Positions 8,694 through 18,070 of a DNA stretch of 64,000 nt are shown one piece after another (the first letter of the stretch is position 1; each line of letters opens with the position of its first letter). The notes below the pieces were generated by a model. The model was not told the DNA's origin. It saw only the letters and a program-made list of their open reading frames with translations, and made no database searches. The stretch comes from UBA1181 sp045600225 (GTDB lineage Bacteria > Bacteroidota > Bacteroidia > Bacteroidales > Paludibacteraceae): contig JAZRXL010000044.1 in assembly GCA_045600225.1 (NCBI GenBank), positions 10,237-74,236 on the forward strand. The letters are read 5' to 3'. Both the position numbers and the translations under genes were made by a program.

Positions 8694-9536
8694 ATGAGGT
8701 CGCTCATTCGTTTTTTACTGAGGTTTAAGACTCTCTTCTTATTCATATTTTTGGAGATTTTCTCATTGGTGATGATTGTAAATCATAACCAGTTTCAACG
8801 TGTCCATTTTTTGAGTTCCAGTAACATCCTGGTTGGAACTTTGTATAGTTTCACCGAGAGCGTAACCCAATATTTCTCATTGGGAAAGGTTAACGAGGAT
8901 CTTGTCAAGGAGAATGCAGAGTTGAAAAGAAGAGCGGAACAGCTACAGTCTCAAATCGATTTTTATCGTTATGACACTACTTATGTCGGTAGAAAAAATG
9001 AGTCTCTTGCTAAGCACTATATATTCAGAACAGCTAAGGTGATAAATGCGACCACTAATCTAACGAACAACTACATTACAATCGATAAGGGTACCATTGA
9101 TGGTATTCAAGAGGGTATGGGTGTTTCGAATAGTGAAGGTGTTGTGGGAATTGTTTGTAACACGTCGCCTCATTTCTCTCTTGTTTTGCCGGTGTTGAAC
9201 TCAATGTCGAAGATTAATGCCAAGGTGGCAGGTAAGAGTGATGTGGGTACTGTTATTTGGGGCGGTACGGATACGCGCTATGCTAAATTGGAGGAGGTGC
9301 CTCTTTACATTCCAATCAGTGTGGGCGATTCGGTGAAGTCGAGTGCATACTCGTCTGTATTCCCAGAAGGAATGATGATTGGAGAAGTGGTTGAGATGAA
9401 GAGCAGAAACGATAACTTTTATTCTATAGATATTCGTCTTTCGGTAGATTTTAAGCATCTTTCGTATGTGGATGTTATTGAGTTCCGTCATGATGAGGAG
9501 AAAAGAGAGTTGGAAGGAAAGGAGGTGAAGGAATGA
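8694..9536 (+). CDS. mreC: Rod shape-determining protein MreC
   Basis: 280 residues from the ATG at 8694 (MRSLIRFLLRF). The frame is open from 8661, but that start lies inside an intergenic hairpin and gives an atypical N-terminus. One membrane helix (about 10-32), a coiled coil (about 62-92) and a beta-barrel periplasmic domain (IDKGTIDGIQEGMGV and the repeated GVVGIV/GTVIWGG segments) are in the family order. MreC links MreB filaments to the PBP2-RodA synthase in the periplasm. Its stop overlaps the mreD start (ATGA at 9533-9536), implying translational coupling. Confidence 0.93.
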   Translation: MRSLIRFLLRFKTLFLFIFLEIFSLVMIVNHNQFQRVHFLSSSNILVGTLYSFTESVTQYFSLGKVNEDLVKENAELKRRAEQLQSQIDFYRYDTTYVGRKNESLAKHYIFRTAKVINATTNLTNNYITIDKGTIDGIQEGMGVSNSEGVVGIVCNTSPHFSLVLPVLNSMSKINAKVAGKSDVGTVIWGGTDTRYAKLEEVPLYIPISVGDSVKSSAYSSVFPEGMMIGEVVEMKSRNDNFYSIDIRLSVDFKHLSYVDVIEFRHDEEKRELEGKEVKE

Positions 9537-10033
9537 TTGGTGCAGTTAGATATGTAGTATCATTCATCTTGTTGGTTTTACTACAGGTGTTGATTTTGAA
9601 CAATGTTTGTTTCCTCGGTTTCATTAACCCTTATTTATACATCTATTTCATCCTTTTGTTGCCTTCATCGGTCAATAAGGATATGACCCTTTTCTTAGGA
9701 TTCCTATTAGGCTTGTCAGTAGATATCTTTTGTGGAACCTTGGGTTGCCACGCCTTCGCAACTACTTTGCTAGCTTATCTGAAACCTCATTTTCAAAAGA
9801 TATTCGGACCGCGTGAAGATTATGAAGCGGTTACACCTTCGTTCAAGTCTTTTGGTCCGCAGATGTTTATGCAGTATGCAGGAATCTTGGTGCTGATTCA
9901 TCATTTCGTATTCTTCCTAATTGAGGCATTTACTTTGTCTCATTTCTTCAATACCTTGTTGAATACGATTACTTGCTCCATCTTCACACTTCTGTTGATT
10001 TATATTGTAGAGCGATTAAGTAACAAGAGATAG
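9533..10033 (+). CDS. mreD: Rod shape-determining membrane protein MreD
   Basis: 166 residues, almost entirely hydrophobic with about five membrane helices, as in MreD. Conserved features include the NVCFLGFINPYLYIYF segment and the DIFCGTLGCHAFATT segment. It overlaps mreC by four bases and is followed by mrdA after seven bases. Assignment rests mainly on position between mreC and mrdA and on topology, since MreD sequence is poorly conserved. Confidence 0.9.
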   Translation: MIGAVRYVVSFILLVLLQVLILNNVCFLGFINPYLYIYFILLLPSSVNKDMTLFLGFLLGLSVDIFCGTLGCHAFATTLLAYLKPHFQKIFGPREDYEAVTPSFKSFGPQMFMQYAGILVLIHHFVFFLIEAFTLSHFFNTLLNTITCSIFTLLLIYIVERLSNKR

Positions 10034-10040
10034 GACTTCT

Positions 10041-11885
10041 ATGTTAAACGATTTGTATGGCAATAGACGATTGGTGATAGGTGGCCTAATGGTCATCGTG
10101 GTTCTCTTGTATATTGTCCGATTGTTTGACCTTCAGATTTTGGATGATACCTATCAGGACAAGGCAGATAGTAATGCCTTCTTGAAAGAGATAGATTTCC
10201 CTGCCCGTGGATTGATCAAGGATCGTAATGGAGAGATCTTGGTCTTCAACAAACCAGCTTACGATGTGAACATGATCACTCGTGAGATGAAGGACTTTGA
10301 CACATTGAAGTTCTGTAGCCTGTTGAATATCACAGTTGAAGAGTTCCAAAAAAGAATGAAAGATATGCGTAAGCGTGTAGGGTATTCTTCCTATACGCAG
10401 CAATCGTTTATGACTCAATTGTCGGCCGAAGACTATGGAGTATTGCAGGAGCAGCTATTTAGATTCCAAGGAGTATCTTTACAGAAAAGAACCCTACGCG
10501 AATACAACTACCATAATGCAGCCCTTTTGCTTGGTTCTATTGGCGAGGTAAACAAAGACATGATCAAGGCAGATCCTGAGTTTTATGTTCAGGGTGACTA
10601 TGCTGGTCAGAATGGAATCGAGCAGACCTACGAAAAATATTTGAGAGGAGAAAAAGGTGTTCGCATCTTTTTGCGCGATGCGCATGGACGATTGCAGGGA
10701 CGCTATGAGGATGGTGCTTTTGATGTGGAGTCAAAGGCCGGAAAAGATTTGACACTCTCTATTGATATTGCCTTGCAGGCTTACGGAGAACAACTGATGC
10801 AAAACAAGGTGGGTAGTGTTGCGGCTATCGATCCCTCTACGGGAGAGATTCTTGCTTTGGTATCCAGTCCTACATACGATCCTTCGTTGTTAGTGGGACG
10901 AAGCAGATCTGCTAATTATCTGCAGTTGCAGAATGATCCATTGCTACCTTTGTTCGACCGTCCTATGATGGCTTGCTATCCTCCGGGATCTACATTTAAG
11001 ACGGCTAATGCGTTGATCCTTCAGCAGGAGAAGATTATTTATCCATCTACGGCTTATCCTTGTCACGCTGGTTATCATGTGGGAAGTTTTACGGTGGGTT
11101 GCCACAACCACTTCTCTCCATTGAATCTTGAACAATCGGTACAGCACTCTTGTAATGCCTATTACTGTGCAGGTTACCGTGCCATGATGGATCATCCTAA
11201 ATACAAGAAGATTTCAGAAGCATTTGAGGTTTGGAAGCGACATATTGTCTCTTTGGGATTTGGTTACAAGTTGGGTGCTGATGTGCCTAATGAGAAGCGA
11301 GGATTCATACCGAATGCTAAATATTACGATAAATGGTATGGTGAGAATCGTTGGAAATCGCTTATGATCGTTTCCAACTCTATTGGACAAGGAGAGATTC
11401 AAGCCACTCCTTTGCAGATTGCCAATCTGGCGGCCATTATTGCGAATAGAGGCTACTACTATGTTCCTCATTTGGTAAAACATATTGACGGATTCCAGTT
11501 GGATAGTCTTTATATTACTAAGAAGGTAACTTCTATTGAGAGCCAATACTTCACTCCGGTTGTGGATGGAATGGAGATGGTAATGAAGTCGGGTACTGGT
11601 TACGCATCTCGTATCGATAGTATCGATGTCTGTGGTAAAACGGGAACTGCTCAGAACCCTCATGGAGAAGACCACTCTTTGTTTATGGCCTTTGCCCCCA
11701 AAGATGATCCTAAGATTGCTATTTGTGTGGTAGTGGAGAATAGTGGTTTTGGAGCCACATGGGCAGCACCTATTGCTACTCTGATGATGGAAAAATATCT
11801 GAAAGGGTATATACCAAAGCGTAGGCAATGGATGGAGGAGAGAATATTAAACGCAAATTTATTACCGAAAGTACATGGCAAGTAG
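10041..11885 (+). CDS. mrdA: Penicillin-binding protein 2, elongasome transpeptidase
   Basis: 614 residues. Class B PBP with one N-terminal membrane helix (about 12-32), a pedestal domain and a C-terminal transpeptidase. Active-site motifs are the serine motif PGSTFK with Ser317, the SCN motif near 370 and KTGTAQ with Lys533. It crosslinks peptidoglycan in the lateral wall together with RodA. The end overlaps rodA by 11 bases, so the pair is translationally coupled. Confidence 0.96.
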   Translation: MLNDLYGNRRLVIGGLMVIVVLLYIVRLFDLQILDDTYQDKADSNAFLKEIDFPARGLIKDRNGEILVFNKPAYDVNMITREMKDFDTLKFCSLLNITVEEFQKRMKDMRKRVGYSSYTQQSFMTQLSAEDYGVLQEQLFRFQGVSLQKRTLREYNYHNAALLLGSIGEVNKDMIKADPEFYVQGDYAGQNGIEQTYEKYLRGEKGVRIFLRDAHGRLQGRYEDGAFDVESKAGKDLTLSIDIALQAYGEQLMQNKVGSVAAIDPSTGEILALVSSPTYDPSLLVGRSRSANYLQLQNDPLLPLFDRPMMACYPPGSTFKTANALILQQEKIIYPSTAYPCHAGYHVGSFTVGCHNHFSPLNLEQSVQHSCNAYYCAGYRAMMDHPKYKKISEAFEVWKRHIVSLGFGYKLGADVPNEKRGFIPNAKYYDKWYGENRWKSLMIVSNSIGQGEIQATPLQIANLAAIIANRGYYYVPHLVKHIDGFQLDSLYITKKVTSIESQYFTPVVDGMEMVMKSGTGYASRIDSIDVCGKTGTAQNPHGEDHSLFMAFAPKDDPKIAICVVVENSGFGATWAAPIATLMMEKYLKGYIPKRRQWMEERILNANLLPKVHGK

Positions 11886-13341
11886 GCAGGTTAGCATAGT
11901 ACACAATATTGATTGGTTTACAGTTGCCCTCTATTTTTTGTTGGTGACTGCAGGCTGGTTTTGTATCTATGGTGCAGTCTTCAACTTTGAGGATGCATCT
12001 TTTTTCGATTTCTCGTATCGTTATGGAAAACAGCTTGTATGGATTGGTTTGTCTGCTGTGATTGCGGTTGTACTTCTCTTGTTGGATAGTCGCTTGTATA
12101 ATGTTTTTGCCTATCCGATTTATGCCCTGATGCTCTTGTTGTTGCTAGTAACCATATTTGTCGCCCCGCCAATTAAGGGTTCCCGTTCGTGGTTGGTCTT
12201 AGGACCTGTTAGTTTACAGCCTGCAGAGTTTGCAAAGACGGCCACCTGTTTGGCATTGTCGAAGTTTATGAGTTCGTATGGATTTAGAATAGGACGCTTG
12301 TCGGATGCAGCCAAGGTGGCATTTATCATAATGCTGCCGATGCTAATGATCATACTTCAGAATGAGACAGGTTCGGCGTTGGTCTATGCCGCCCTTTTCT
12401 TGGTATTGTACCGTGAGGGTATGCCAGGTCTGATTCTGTTTATAGGTTTCTATCTGGCTGTTGTTTTTGTGGTGTCTATCCGTTTTGGGGATGTGGCCAT
12501 ACTTGCGTCAATACCGGAGGAGTCTTATGGATTGTTTATTGTGATGATTCTGTCGACCCTTGTGCAGCTTGGACTATTACTGATTTTCGATAAGGATAGG
12601 AAGGTTCCCGCGATTATTGCTGGGGTCACATCGTTCTTATATGTTGTGGCATATCTTATTCATAAGTTGGTGCCTGTAGATTTCAAATTCACTTATGTTG
12701 GATATGTGGTTGTTTTGCTAACGTTAGGCTATTTGGCCTATACTGCCTTTCAAAGGCGAATGTGGAGGTTTTTCTTCATAGGTCTTTTCTCGGTGGGGGC
12801 TATCATTTTCACTAATACATCAGACTGGGCATTTGATAAGTTGAAACCACATCAGAAAACGCGTATTCGTGTGACCTTGGGTATGGAGAATGATCCTCAG
12901 AGGGCTGGATATAATGTAAACCAATCTGAGATTGCGATTGGATCAGGAGGTTTCTGGGGCAAGGGATTTCTTAATGGAACGCAAACCAAGTTGAAATATG
13001 TACCTGAGCAAGACACGGACTTTATCTTCTGTACAGTAGGTGAAGAGCACGGATTTTTAGGTACGTTTGCCGTATTGGCTTTGTTCTTGACGTTGATGTT
13101 GAGGATTATTCTTATGGCAGAACGGCAGCGCTCCTTGTTTAGTCGTATCTACGGTTATTGTGTTGCCTCGATTCTCTTCTTTCATGTGGCGGTAAATATT
13201 GGTATGGTAATTGGTCTGACTCCTGTAATTGGTATTCCTTTGCCATTCTTTAGTTACGGAGGTTCTTCCTTATGGGGATTTACTATATTATTGTTTATTT
13301 TCTTGAGATTAGACGCCAGTCGAACTGAATATTTTGGATAG
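11875..13341 (+). CDS. rodA: Peptidoglycan glycosyltransferase RodA (SEDS family)
   Basis: 488 residues, longer than the E. coli protein, with about ten to twelve membrane helices. SEDS signatures include KGSRSWLVLGPVSLQPAEFAK (split family motif around 102-122), LQNETGSALVY with the catalytic-type acidic region, GGFWGKGFLNGTQ, PEQDTDFIF and the C-terminal PLPFFSYGGSS. The extra length lies in a central segment of additional helices (about 200-310), common in Bacteroidetes RodA. It polymerises glycan strands from lipid II and works with PBP2 encoded just upstream. Confidence 0.96.
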   Translation: MASRQVSIVHNIDWFTVALYFLLVTAGWFCIYGAVFNFEDASFFDFSYRYGKQLVWIGLSAVIAVVLLLLDSRLYNVFAYPIYALMLLLLLVTIFVAPPIKGSRSWLVLGPVSLQPAEFAKTATCLALSKFMSSYGFRIGRLSDAAKVAFIIMLPMLMIILQNETGSALVYAALFLVLYREGMPGLILFIGFYLAVVFVVSIRFGDVAILASIPEESYGLFIVMILSTLVQLGLLLIFDKDRKVPAIIAGVTSFLYVVAYLIHKLVPVDFKFTYVGYVVVLLTLGYLAYTAFQRRMWRFFFIGLFSVGAIIFTNTSDWAFDKLKPHQKTRIRVTLGMENDPQRAGYNVNQSEIAIGSGGFWGKGFLNGTQTKLKYVPEQDTDFIFCTVGEEHGFLGTFAVLALFLTLMLRIILMAERQRSLFSRIYGYCVASILFFHVAVNIGMVIGLTPVIGIPLPFFSYGGSSLWGFTILLFIFLRLDASRTEYFG

Positions 13342-13464
13342 TTTAGCTCTTTCTGATAACATATATTTTCAGAAAAAAAAGTCTCATTCTACTATGCTTT
13401 TTGTAAAAAAGCATTATTTTTGGAGAAGTATATCTAAAGTAACGAAATTAAATAATTAAGTTTT

Positions 13465-15861
13465 ATGCAATACGGATATTTTGACGACGAACACAAAGAG
13501 TACGTCGTAACCAACCCGGCTACTCCTAAATCATGGAGTAACTACTTGGGAGATACTCGTTACGGAGCTATCATCACCAACAATGCAGGCGGTTATTCTT
13601 TCTTCCGCTCATCAGTACAAGGATGTTTCCTAAGAATCAAGTTCAACACCGTTCCATTGGATCAACCAGGTCGCTACATCTACTTGCACGACTGCGAGTC
13701 TAAGGACTTCTGGTCAGGTTCATGGCAACCAGTAGGTAAGCCGCTCGATCAATACAAGAGCGAGTGCCGCCACGGTTCAGCTTACACCAAGATCTCTTCT
13801 GAGTATTCAGATATCAAGACAGAGACTCTTTACTTCGTTCCTAAGGGACAAGAGTTCGAGGTATGGCACGTGAAGGTGACTAACCAAGGAAACAAGTCAC
13901 GCAAGCTTCGTGCGTTCACATACGCAGAATTCGCGTCTAACTGGAACATGAACGATGATAGCAACAACTTGCAATATACTCAGTATATCGTAAAGACTGC
14001 TTACAAGAACGGTTTCATCGATCACGGTAACAACCTCTATATGCCAGAGGAGCCAGAGAACTTCCAAAACAAAGACCAAGCTCGTCACTCTTTCATCGGT
14101 GTCGTAGGTCAGAAGGTAACTGGTTATGATAGCGACCGTGATAAGTTCATCGGTTCATATCATACATACGCAAACCCTCTTTCTGTTGTTAACGGACAAT
14201 GTGGTAACACAGTGACTGAGGGTGACAACGGTTGTGGTACACTTCAGGTTGACTTGGAGTTGGCTGCAGGCGAGACAAAGGAATTCACTGTTGTTCTAGG
14301 TATCGGTAAGGCTTGGGTAGAGGGTAAGAAGGCTGCTAAGATGGTGGCTACTCCTGCTAAGGTAAAGGCTGAGTTCGACAAGGTAGTTAACTACTGGCAC
14401 GGACGTATCGAAGGTCTTTCTGCTAACACTCCAGATGCTGCATTCAACAGCATGATCAATATGTGGAACCCATTCAACAACTTGATCACTTACGCATGGA
14501 GCCGCGCAGCTTCTTTGATCTACCGTGGTGAGCGTGATGGTATGGGTTATCGTGATACTATCCAAGATATGTTGGGTGTGATCCACAACATTCCTGAAGA
14601 GGTGGTTGAGCGTCTTGAGTTGATGTTGACCGGACAAAACTCTAACGGTGGTGCAATGCCAGTGGTAAAACCATTCGCACACAACCCAGGACACGAGGCT
14701 CCAACACCAGAGGGCGACTTCCGTTCTGACGACTGTATGTGGTTGTTCAACACCGTTCCAACATACGTTAAGGAGTTGGGTAACATGGATTACTATAACA
14801 AGGTATTGCCTTACTCTGACAAGGGAGAGGGTACTGTACTCGACCACTTGAAGCGTGCTATCCAATTCAACTTGGACCGTCGTGGTAAGAACAACTTGCC
14901 TTGCGGTTTGAAGGCAGACTGGAACGACTGCTTGGTATTGGGTGCCAAGGGTGAGACTGTCTTCGTTGCAATGCAGTTGCGTTACGCTTTGACAGTATAT
15001 ATCGATATCTGTACTCGCTTGAACAAGGCTGACGAGGTGAAGTGGGCAGAGGGCCATTTGGCTCAATTGACCAAGGACATCGACAAGGCTGCTTGGGATG
15101 GTGAGTGGTATGTTCGCGCTATCAAGGAGGATGGTTACATCTTCGGTACCAAGAACGATCCAAACAACGAGGGTACTATCTGGTTGAACCCTAACTCATG
15201 GTCAGTCATCTCTGGTCAGGCAACTGGCGAGCGTGCTGAGACTGTCATGAACAGCATCGAGAAGCGTTTGGCTATTAAATACGGTTTGGTTCTTTGCGAT
15301 CCTCCATACGAGAAGACTGAGGCATCTGTAATCAAGGCTCCTTTGTTCATCAAGGGTATGAAGGAGAATGCTGCAGTATTCCAACACACTCAAGGTTGGG
15401 GAATCATGGCAGACTGTATCTTGGGTCACGGTAAGCGTGCATTCAAGAACTACAAGAATTATTTGCCAGCAGCTTACAACGAGCGTGCTGAGGTTCGTCA
15501 AATCGAGCCTTACGTATATGCACAGACTACTTGCTCTACTTACAACATGCGTGCAGGTCAAAGCCGTTGCCCATGGTTGAGTGGAACAGCATCTTGGGCA
15601 TACTTCACAGCCGCTCAATACATCTTGGGTATCCGTCCAGACTATGATGGATTGTTGATCGATCCATGTATCCCAGGATGGAAGGGCTTCACTGCTACTC
15701 GTCGCTTCCGTGGCAAGACTGTCAACATCACCGTTAAGAACCCTAAGAAGGTGGAGAAGGGTGTTGTTTCAGTTACATTGAACGGAAAGGCTATCGAAGG
15801 CAACGTAGTTCCATTCAACAAGATGAAGAGTGTGAACGAGGTTGTAGTCGTTATGGGCTAA
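13465..15861 (+). CDS. GH94 cellobiose phosphorylase
   Basis: 798 residues, close to the 800-820 usual for cellobiose phosphorylases, with no signal peptide, so cytoplasmic. The N-terminal beta-sandwich begins with GYFDDEHKEYVV and NYLGDTRYGAIITNNAGG, the (alpha/alpha)6 barrel carries the catalytic-acid motif KADWNDC (Asp485/Asp488), and the H-rich phosphate-site region lies around QHTQGWG and the C-terminal WLSGTASW. It would convert imported cellobiose and phosphate into glucose 1-phosphate and glucose, saving ATP, and complements the secreted GH5 enzyme. Codon use is strongly biased to common codons, suggesting high expression. Cellodextrin phosphorylase is a less likely alternative because those are longer. 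Confidence 0.9.
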   Translation: MQYGYFDDEHKEYVVTNPATPKSWSNYLGDTRYGAIITNNAGGYSFFRSSVQGCFLRIKFNTVPLDQPGRYIYLHDCESKDFWSGSWQPVGKPLDQYKSECRHGSAYTKISSEYSDIKTETLYFVPKGQEFEVWHVKVTNQGNKSRKLRAFTYAEFASNWNMNDDSNNLQYTQYIVKTAYKNGFIDHGNNLYMPEEPENFQNKDQARHSFIGVVGQKVTGYDSDRDKFIGSYHTYANPLSVVNGQCGNTVTEGDNGCGTLQVDLELAAGETKEFTVVLGIGKAWVEGKKAAKMVATPAKVKAEFDKVVNYWHGRIEGLSANTPDAAFNSMINMWNPFNNLITYAWSRAASLIYRGERDGMGYRDTIQDMLGVIHNIPEEVVERLELMLTGQNSNGGAMPVVKPFAHNPGHEAPTPEGDFRSDDCMWLFNTVPTYVKELGNMDYYNKVLPYSDKGEGTVLDHLKRAIQFNLDRRGKNNLPCGLKADWNDCLVLGAKGETVFVAMQLRYALTVYIDICTRLNKADEVKWAEGHLAQLTKDIDKAAWDGEWYVRAIKEDGYIFGTKNDPNNEGTIWLNPNSWSVISGQATGERAETVMNSIEKRLAIKYGLVLCDPPYEKTEASVIKAPLFIKGMKENAAVFQHTQGWGIMADCILGHGKRAFKNYKNYLPAAYNERAEVRQIEPYVYAQTTCSTYNMRAGQSRCPWLSGTASWAYFTAAQYILGIRPDYDGLLIDPCIPGWKGFTATRRFRGKTVNITVKNPKKVEKGVVSVTLNGKAIEGNVVPFNKMKSVNEVVVVMG

Positions 15862-15910
15862 TGATAATTATGAATTTTTAATTTTGAATTAAGAATTCTC
15901 TGATAATAAA

Positions 15911-15945
15911 GGGAGCAGGAGGCTTTGGCTTCTTGCTCCCTTATT
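15911..15945 (+). terminator. Terminator of the GH94 gene
   Basis: GGGAGCAGGAGGC (15911-15923), loop TTTG, and GCTTCTTGCTCCC (15928-15940) pair over 13 positions with two G-U pairs. The T run is weak (TTATTAC). Confidence 0.7.
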
Positions 15946-15964
15946 ACAATTTACCTATTTTAAT

Positions 15965-16063
15965 AAATGGTTAAAAACGGTGGAGTTGAATATCCTTTCT
16001 GAGTTGGTTGATGAATACGAGGAGGAGCATTATCCTATATTGACTCCATCTCATGTCGAATAA
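15965..16063 (+). pseudogene. Fragment of a HigA-like antitoxin gene
   Basis: One frame, ending at a TAA at 16061-16063, reads KWLKTVELNILSELVDEYEE and then EHYPI, followed by an unrelated tail. The segment LVDEYEEEHYPI matches the linker between the N-terminal region and the HTH domain of HigA/COG5499-type antitoxins as I know them. There is no start codon in a sensible place, no HTH domain follows and no toxin gene is nearby, so this is a decayed remnant. Confidence 0.5.
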
Positions 16064-16077
16064 CCTATTGATTCATA

Positions 16078-16662
16078 ATGAGTGATTTCTTTTTTAATAT
16101 AGAACCTATATCCTATAGTGATAGAGTTAAATGGTTTCAGGAGCATAATTATGCCCCTCACTTATATCCTTTGTGGATGTGTCTTGTGGCTTCGATAACA
16201 TTATTGTGTTGCTATGTTTTTTCAAATAGCAGCATCTCAATTCTTGTTATAGCGTGGTTTCCTTTTGTTATTGGGTGCATGTACTATTTGTTTGGTTCTC
16301 TCGATTACAAGGGTAGAAAGAGACTGGCCACACGATTTTACATTACTTCTATTTCTTTGGAGGGAATGAATCTAACATTGAGTTATATGGATGAGAAAGA
16401 TGCTGTCCATAATGCAACATTGTCGTTGTCTGAGTATGAAATCTCCTTTTATGATTATTACAATAGCAAGATTCTAAATCTTGATAGAAGAGGCAAAGAA
16501 ACAAAAGGTATGTTCGCTATCTATAAAAAAGGTAGGGCGAATAAAGAGAGTGTCGTGTATGACAATCCGTTTACCGATTCCTTCTATCAGTATTGTGTGA
16601 TGGGTTGGGATTATACGATATTTAAAGAGTTTAGGAAATCGTATCAATCGATACTGAACTAA
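16078..16662 (+). CDS. Small inner-membrane protein, unknown function
   Basis: 194 residues. Two adjacent membrane helices (about 32-52 and 56-76) follow a soluble N-terminus. The C-terminal two thirds is predicted mixed alpha/beta and ends with an aromatic-rich segment. This layout recalls YcxB-like proteins, but I see no diagnostic motif, so I leave it unnamed. It begins 15 bases after the HigA remnant and is followed by a strong terminator. Its base composition is lower in GC than the neighbouring GH94 gene. Confidence 0.65.
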   Translation: MSDFFFNIEPISYSDRVKWFQEHNYAPHLYPLWMCLVASITLLCCYVFSNSSISILVIAWFPFVIGCMYYLFGSLDYKGRKRLATRFYITSISLEGMNLTLSYMDEKDAVHNATLSLSEYEISFYDYYNSKILNLDRRGKETKGMFAIYKKGRANKESVVYDNPFTDSFYQYCVMGWDYTIFKEFRKSYQSILN

Positions 16663-16680
16663 TATGATAATGGCGGTGTG

Positions 16681-16713
16681 AGAGCAAGGGGCTTGCTCTT
16701 CTTGCTCTTTTTT
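16681..16713 (+). terminator. Intrinsic terminator after the membrane protein gene
   Basis: AGAGCAAG (16681-16688) can pair with CTTGCTCT at 16692-16699 or at 16701-16708. The second pairing is directly followed by a T run. Confidence 0.75.
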
Positions 16714-16732
16714 GTTTCTGTATCTAATCATC

Positions 16733-16784
16733 AATTCGCTCATCTTTTTGTAGTCAAACGCTGATAATTCGCTCATCTTTTTGT
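16733..16784. repeat. 19-bp direct repeat with 33-bp period
   Basis: The sequence AATTCGCTCATCTTTTTGT is present at 16733-16751 and again, identical, at 16766-16784. It lies between a terminator and the ATPase gene, where no coding sequence is supported. Confidence 0.7.
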
Positions 16785-16810
16785 TACGAAGTATATAAAA
16801 AGGTAAGTAT

Positions 16811-16864
16811 TGCATACTCCATCATGCAATTTTTAGTAAAAACTGCATACTCTATCGTGCAATT
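16811..16864. repeat. Direct repeat with inner dyad, 33-bp period, next to the ATPase promoter
   Basis: TGCATACTCYATCRTGCAATT occurs at 16811-16831 and 16844-16864 with two differences. Each copy has the dyad TGCA-N10-TGCA, extended to ATTGCAT/ATGCAAT in the first. The second copy ends four bases before the -7 box at 16868, so it covers the upstream promoter element. An operator is likely. Confidence 0.6.
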
Positions 16865-16867
16865 ATA

Positions 16868-16875
16868 TAATTTTG
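16868..16875 (+). promoter_or_regulatory. -7 box of the AAA ATPase gene
   Basis: TAATTTTG fits TAnnTTTG, 16 bases before the ATG at 16892. The region where the upstream element should be is occupied by the second dyad repeat. Confidence 0.5.
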
Positions 16876-16891
16876 TAGAAAATTATACGTT

Positions 16892-18070
16892 ATGAATAAT
16901 CTGATTGAGACATATAAATTACTGATTGATAGAGTAAACATTGATTTTGTACGTTATCTACACGACAAAATCAACTGGAATAACAGGTTGATAGCCATCT
17001 TGGGTGCACGAGGGGTGGGAAAAACCACATTAGTCCTTCAGCATATCAAAATAACCAATGACGTAGAACACTCACTTTACGTTACGGCAGATGAATTTTA
17101 TTTCACCACACATAGATTGTTTGATTTAGCTAAAGAGTTTTATCAAAACGGAGGTAAAAGGCTGTATATTGACGAGATTCATAAATATAGTGGTTGGTCT
17201 GTTGAGATAAAGAATATATACGACCTTCTGCCTGACCTACAAATCATTTACACAGGATCTTCAATTCTTGATTTGGAACAGGGAGGAGCTGATTTAAGCA
17301 GAAGAAAGGTGGAATATCATCTAAAAGGGCTCTCATTCCGAGAATACCTTAATCTTACTTTGCATTTAGACCTTCCCACTTATACATTGGAAGAGATACT
17401 TAAAGGGAACGTAAAATTTCCTTATACGGAGTACAGACCATTGGTATATTTCAAGGAATATCTGAAAACTGGATTCTATCCATTCTTTTTGGAGTCGGAC
17501 GATTACGCCATCCGACTCAGAAGTGTATTAAAGCAGGTTGTGGAATTTGATGTGCCAACATTTGCAAAGATGAATGTCAGTTCAAGTGCCAAATTGAAGA
17601 AACTGCTTTATGTAATAGCACAGAGTGTTCCATTCAAACCAAATTTCTCTGTCTTGGAAAGAGAGTTGGGTATATCAAGAAATGCGTTGCCAGACTATTT
17701 CATGTATTTGGAAAAAGCGCAGTTGATTACAATGGTGAGAGAGAAAGCCACTGGCATTAAGATATTAGAAAAAATAGATAAAGTCTATTTAAATAATCCT
17801 AACCTATCTTATGCACTTACTGATGGCGAACCCAATATCGGAACAATAAGAGAAAATATATTCATCCAATTTCTACAAGATTTATATCCAATTGTGTCGT
17901 CACCATCCCAAGCAGATTTTGAAGTGAACGGATATACATTTGAAGTAGGAGGGAAAAATAAGACTTCACATCAGATCAAAGATATTGAGAATGCTTATCT
18001 TGCTAAAGACGACATCGAGTACACCAGCATGAAAGAGATCCCTCTTTGGATGTTCGGATTCCTTTATTGA
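16892..18070 (+). CDS. AAA ATPase with DUF4143-type C-terminal domain
   Basis: 392 residues. An AAA core carries the Walker A motif GARGVGKTT (Lys44) and Walker B RLYIDEIHKY (Asp94, Glu95), followed by a TGSS sensor-like segment and a LSFREYL box. The C-terminal half has the winged-helix and nuclease-like DUF4143 layout (YFMYLEKAQLI, then VYLNNPNLSYAL and the EVGGK segment). Such genes are frequent, mobile and often orphan in Bacteroidetes; their substrate is not established. AT content and the preceding repeats set it apart from neighbours, consistent with transfer. No partner gene is adjacent. Confidence 0.85.
   Translation: MNNLIETYKLLIDRVNIDFVRYLHDKINWNNRLIAILGARGVGKTTLVLQHIKITNDVEHSLYVTADEFYFTTHRLFDLAKEFYQNGGKRLYIDEIHKYSGWSVEIKNIYDLLPDLQIIYTGSSILDLEQGGADLSRRKVEYHLKGLSFREYLNLTLHLDLPTYTLEEILKGNVKFPYTEYRPLVYFKEYLKTGFYPFFLESDDYAIRLRSVLKQVVEFDVPTFAKMNVSSSAKLKKLLYVIAQSVPFKPNFSVLERELGISRNALPDYFMYLEKAQLITMVREKATGIKILEKIDKVYLNNPNLSYALTDGEPNIGTIRENIFIQFLQDLYPIVSSPSQADFEVNGYTFEVGGKNKTSHQIKDIENAYLAKDDIEYTSMKEIPLWMFGFLY

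Noticed and set aside
14296..15066. 256-codon minus-strand frame inside the GH94 gene
   Set aside because: A by-product of the biased codon use of the phosphorylase; no motif and wholly overlapped.
16474..16815. 113-codon minus-strand frame containing a KKMSEL repeat
   Set aside because: It runs antisense to the end of the membrane protein gene and its terminator; the peptide repeat merely reflects the 33-bp DNA repeat, whose period is a multiple of three.
16733..16864. Possible CRISPR array
   Set aside because: Only two copies of each of two unrelated repeats, with short fixed intervals and no cas gene.
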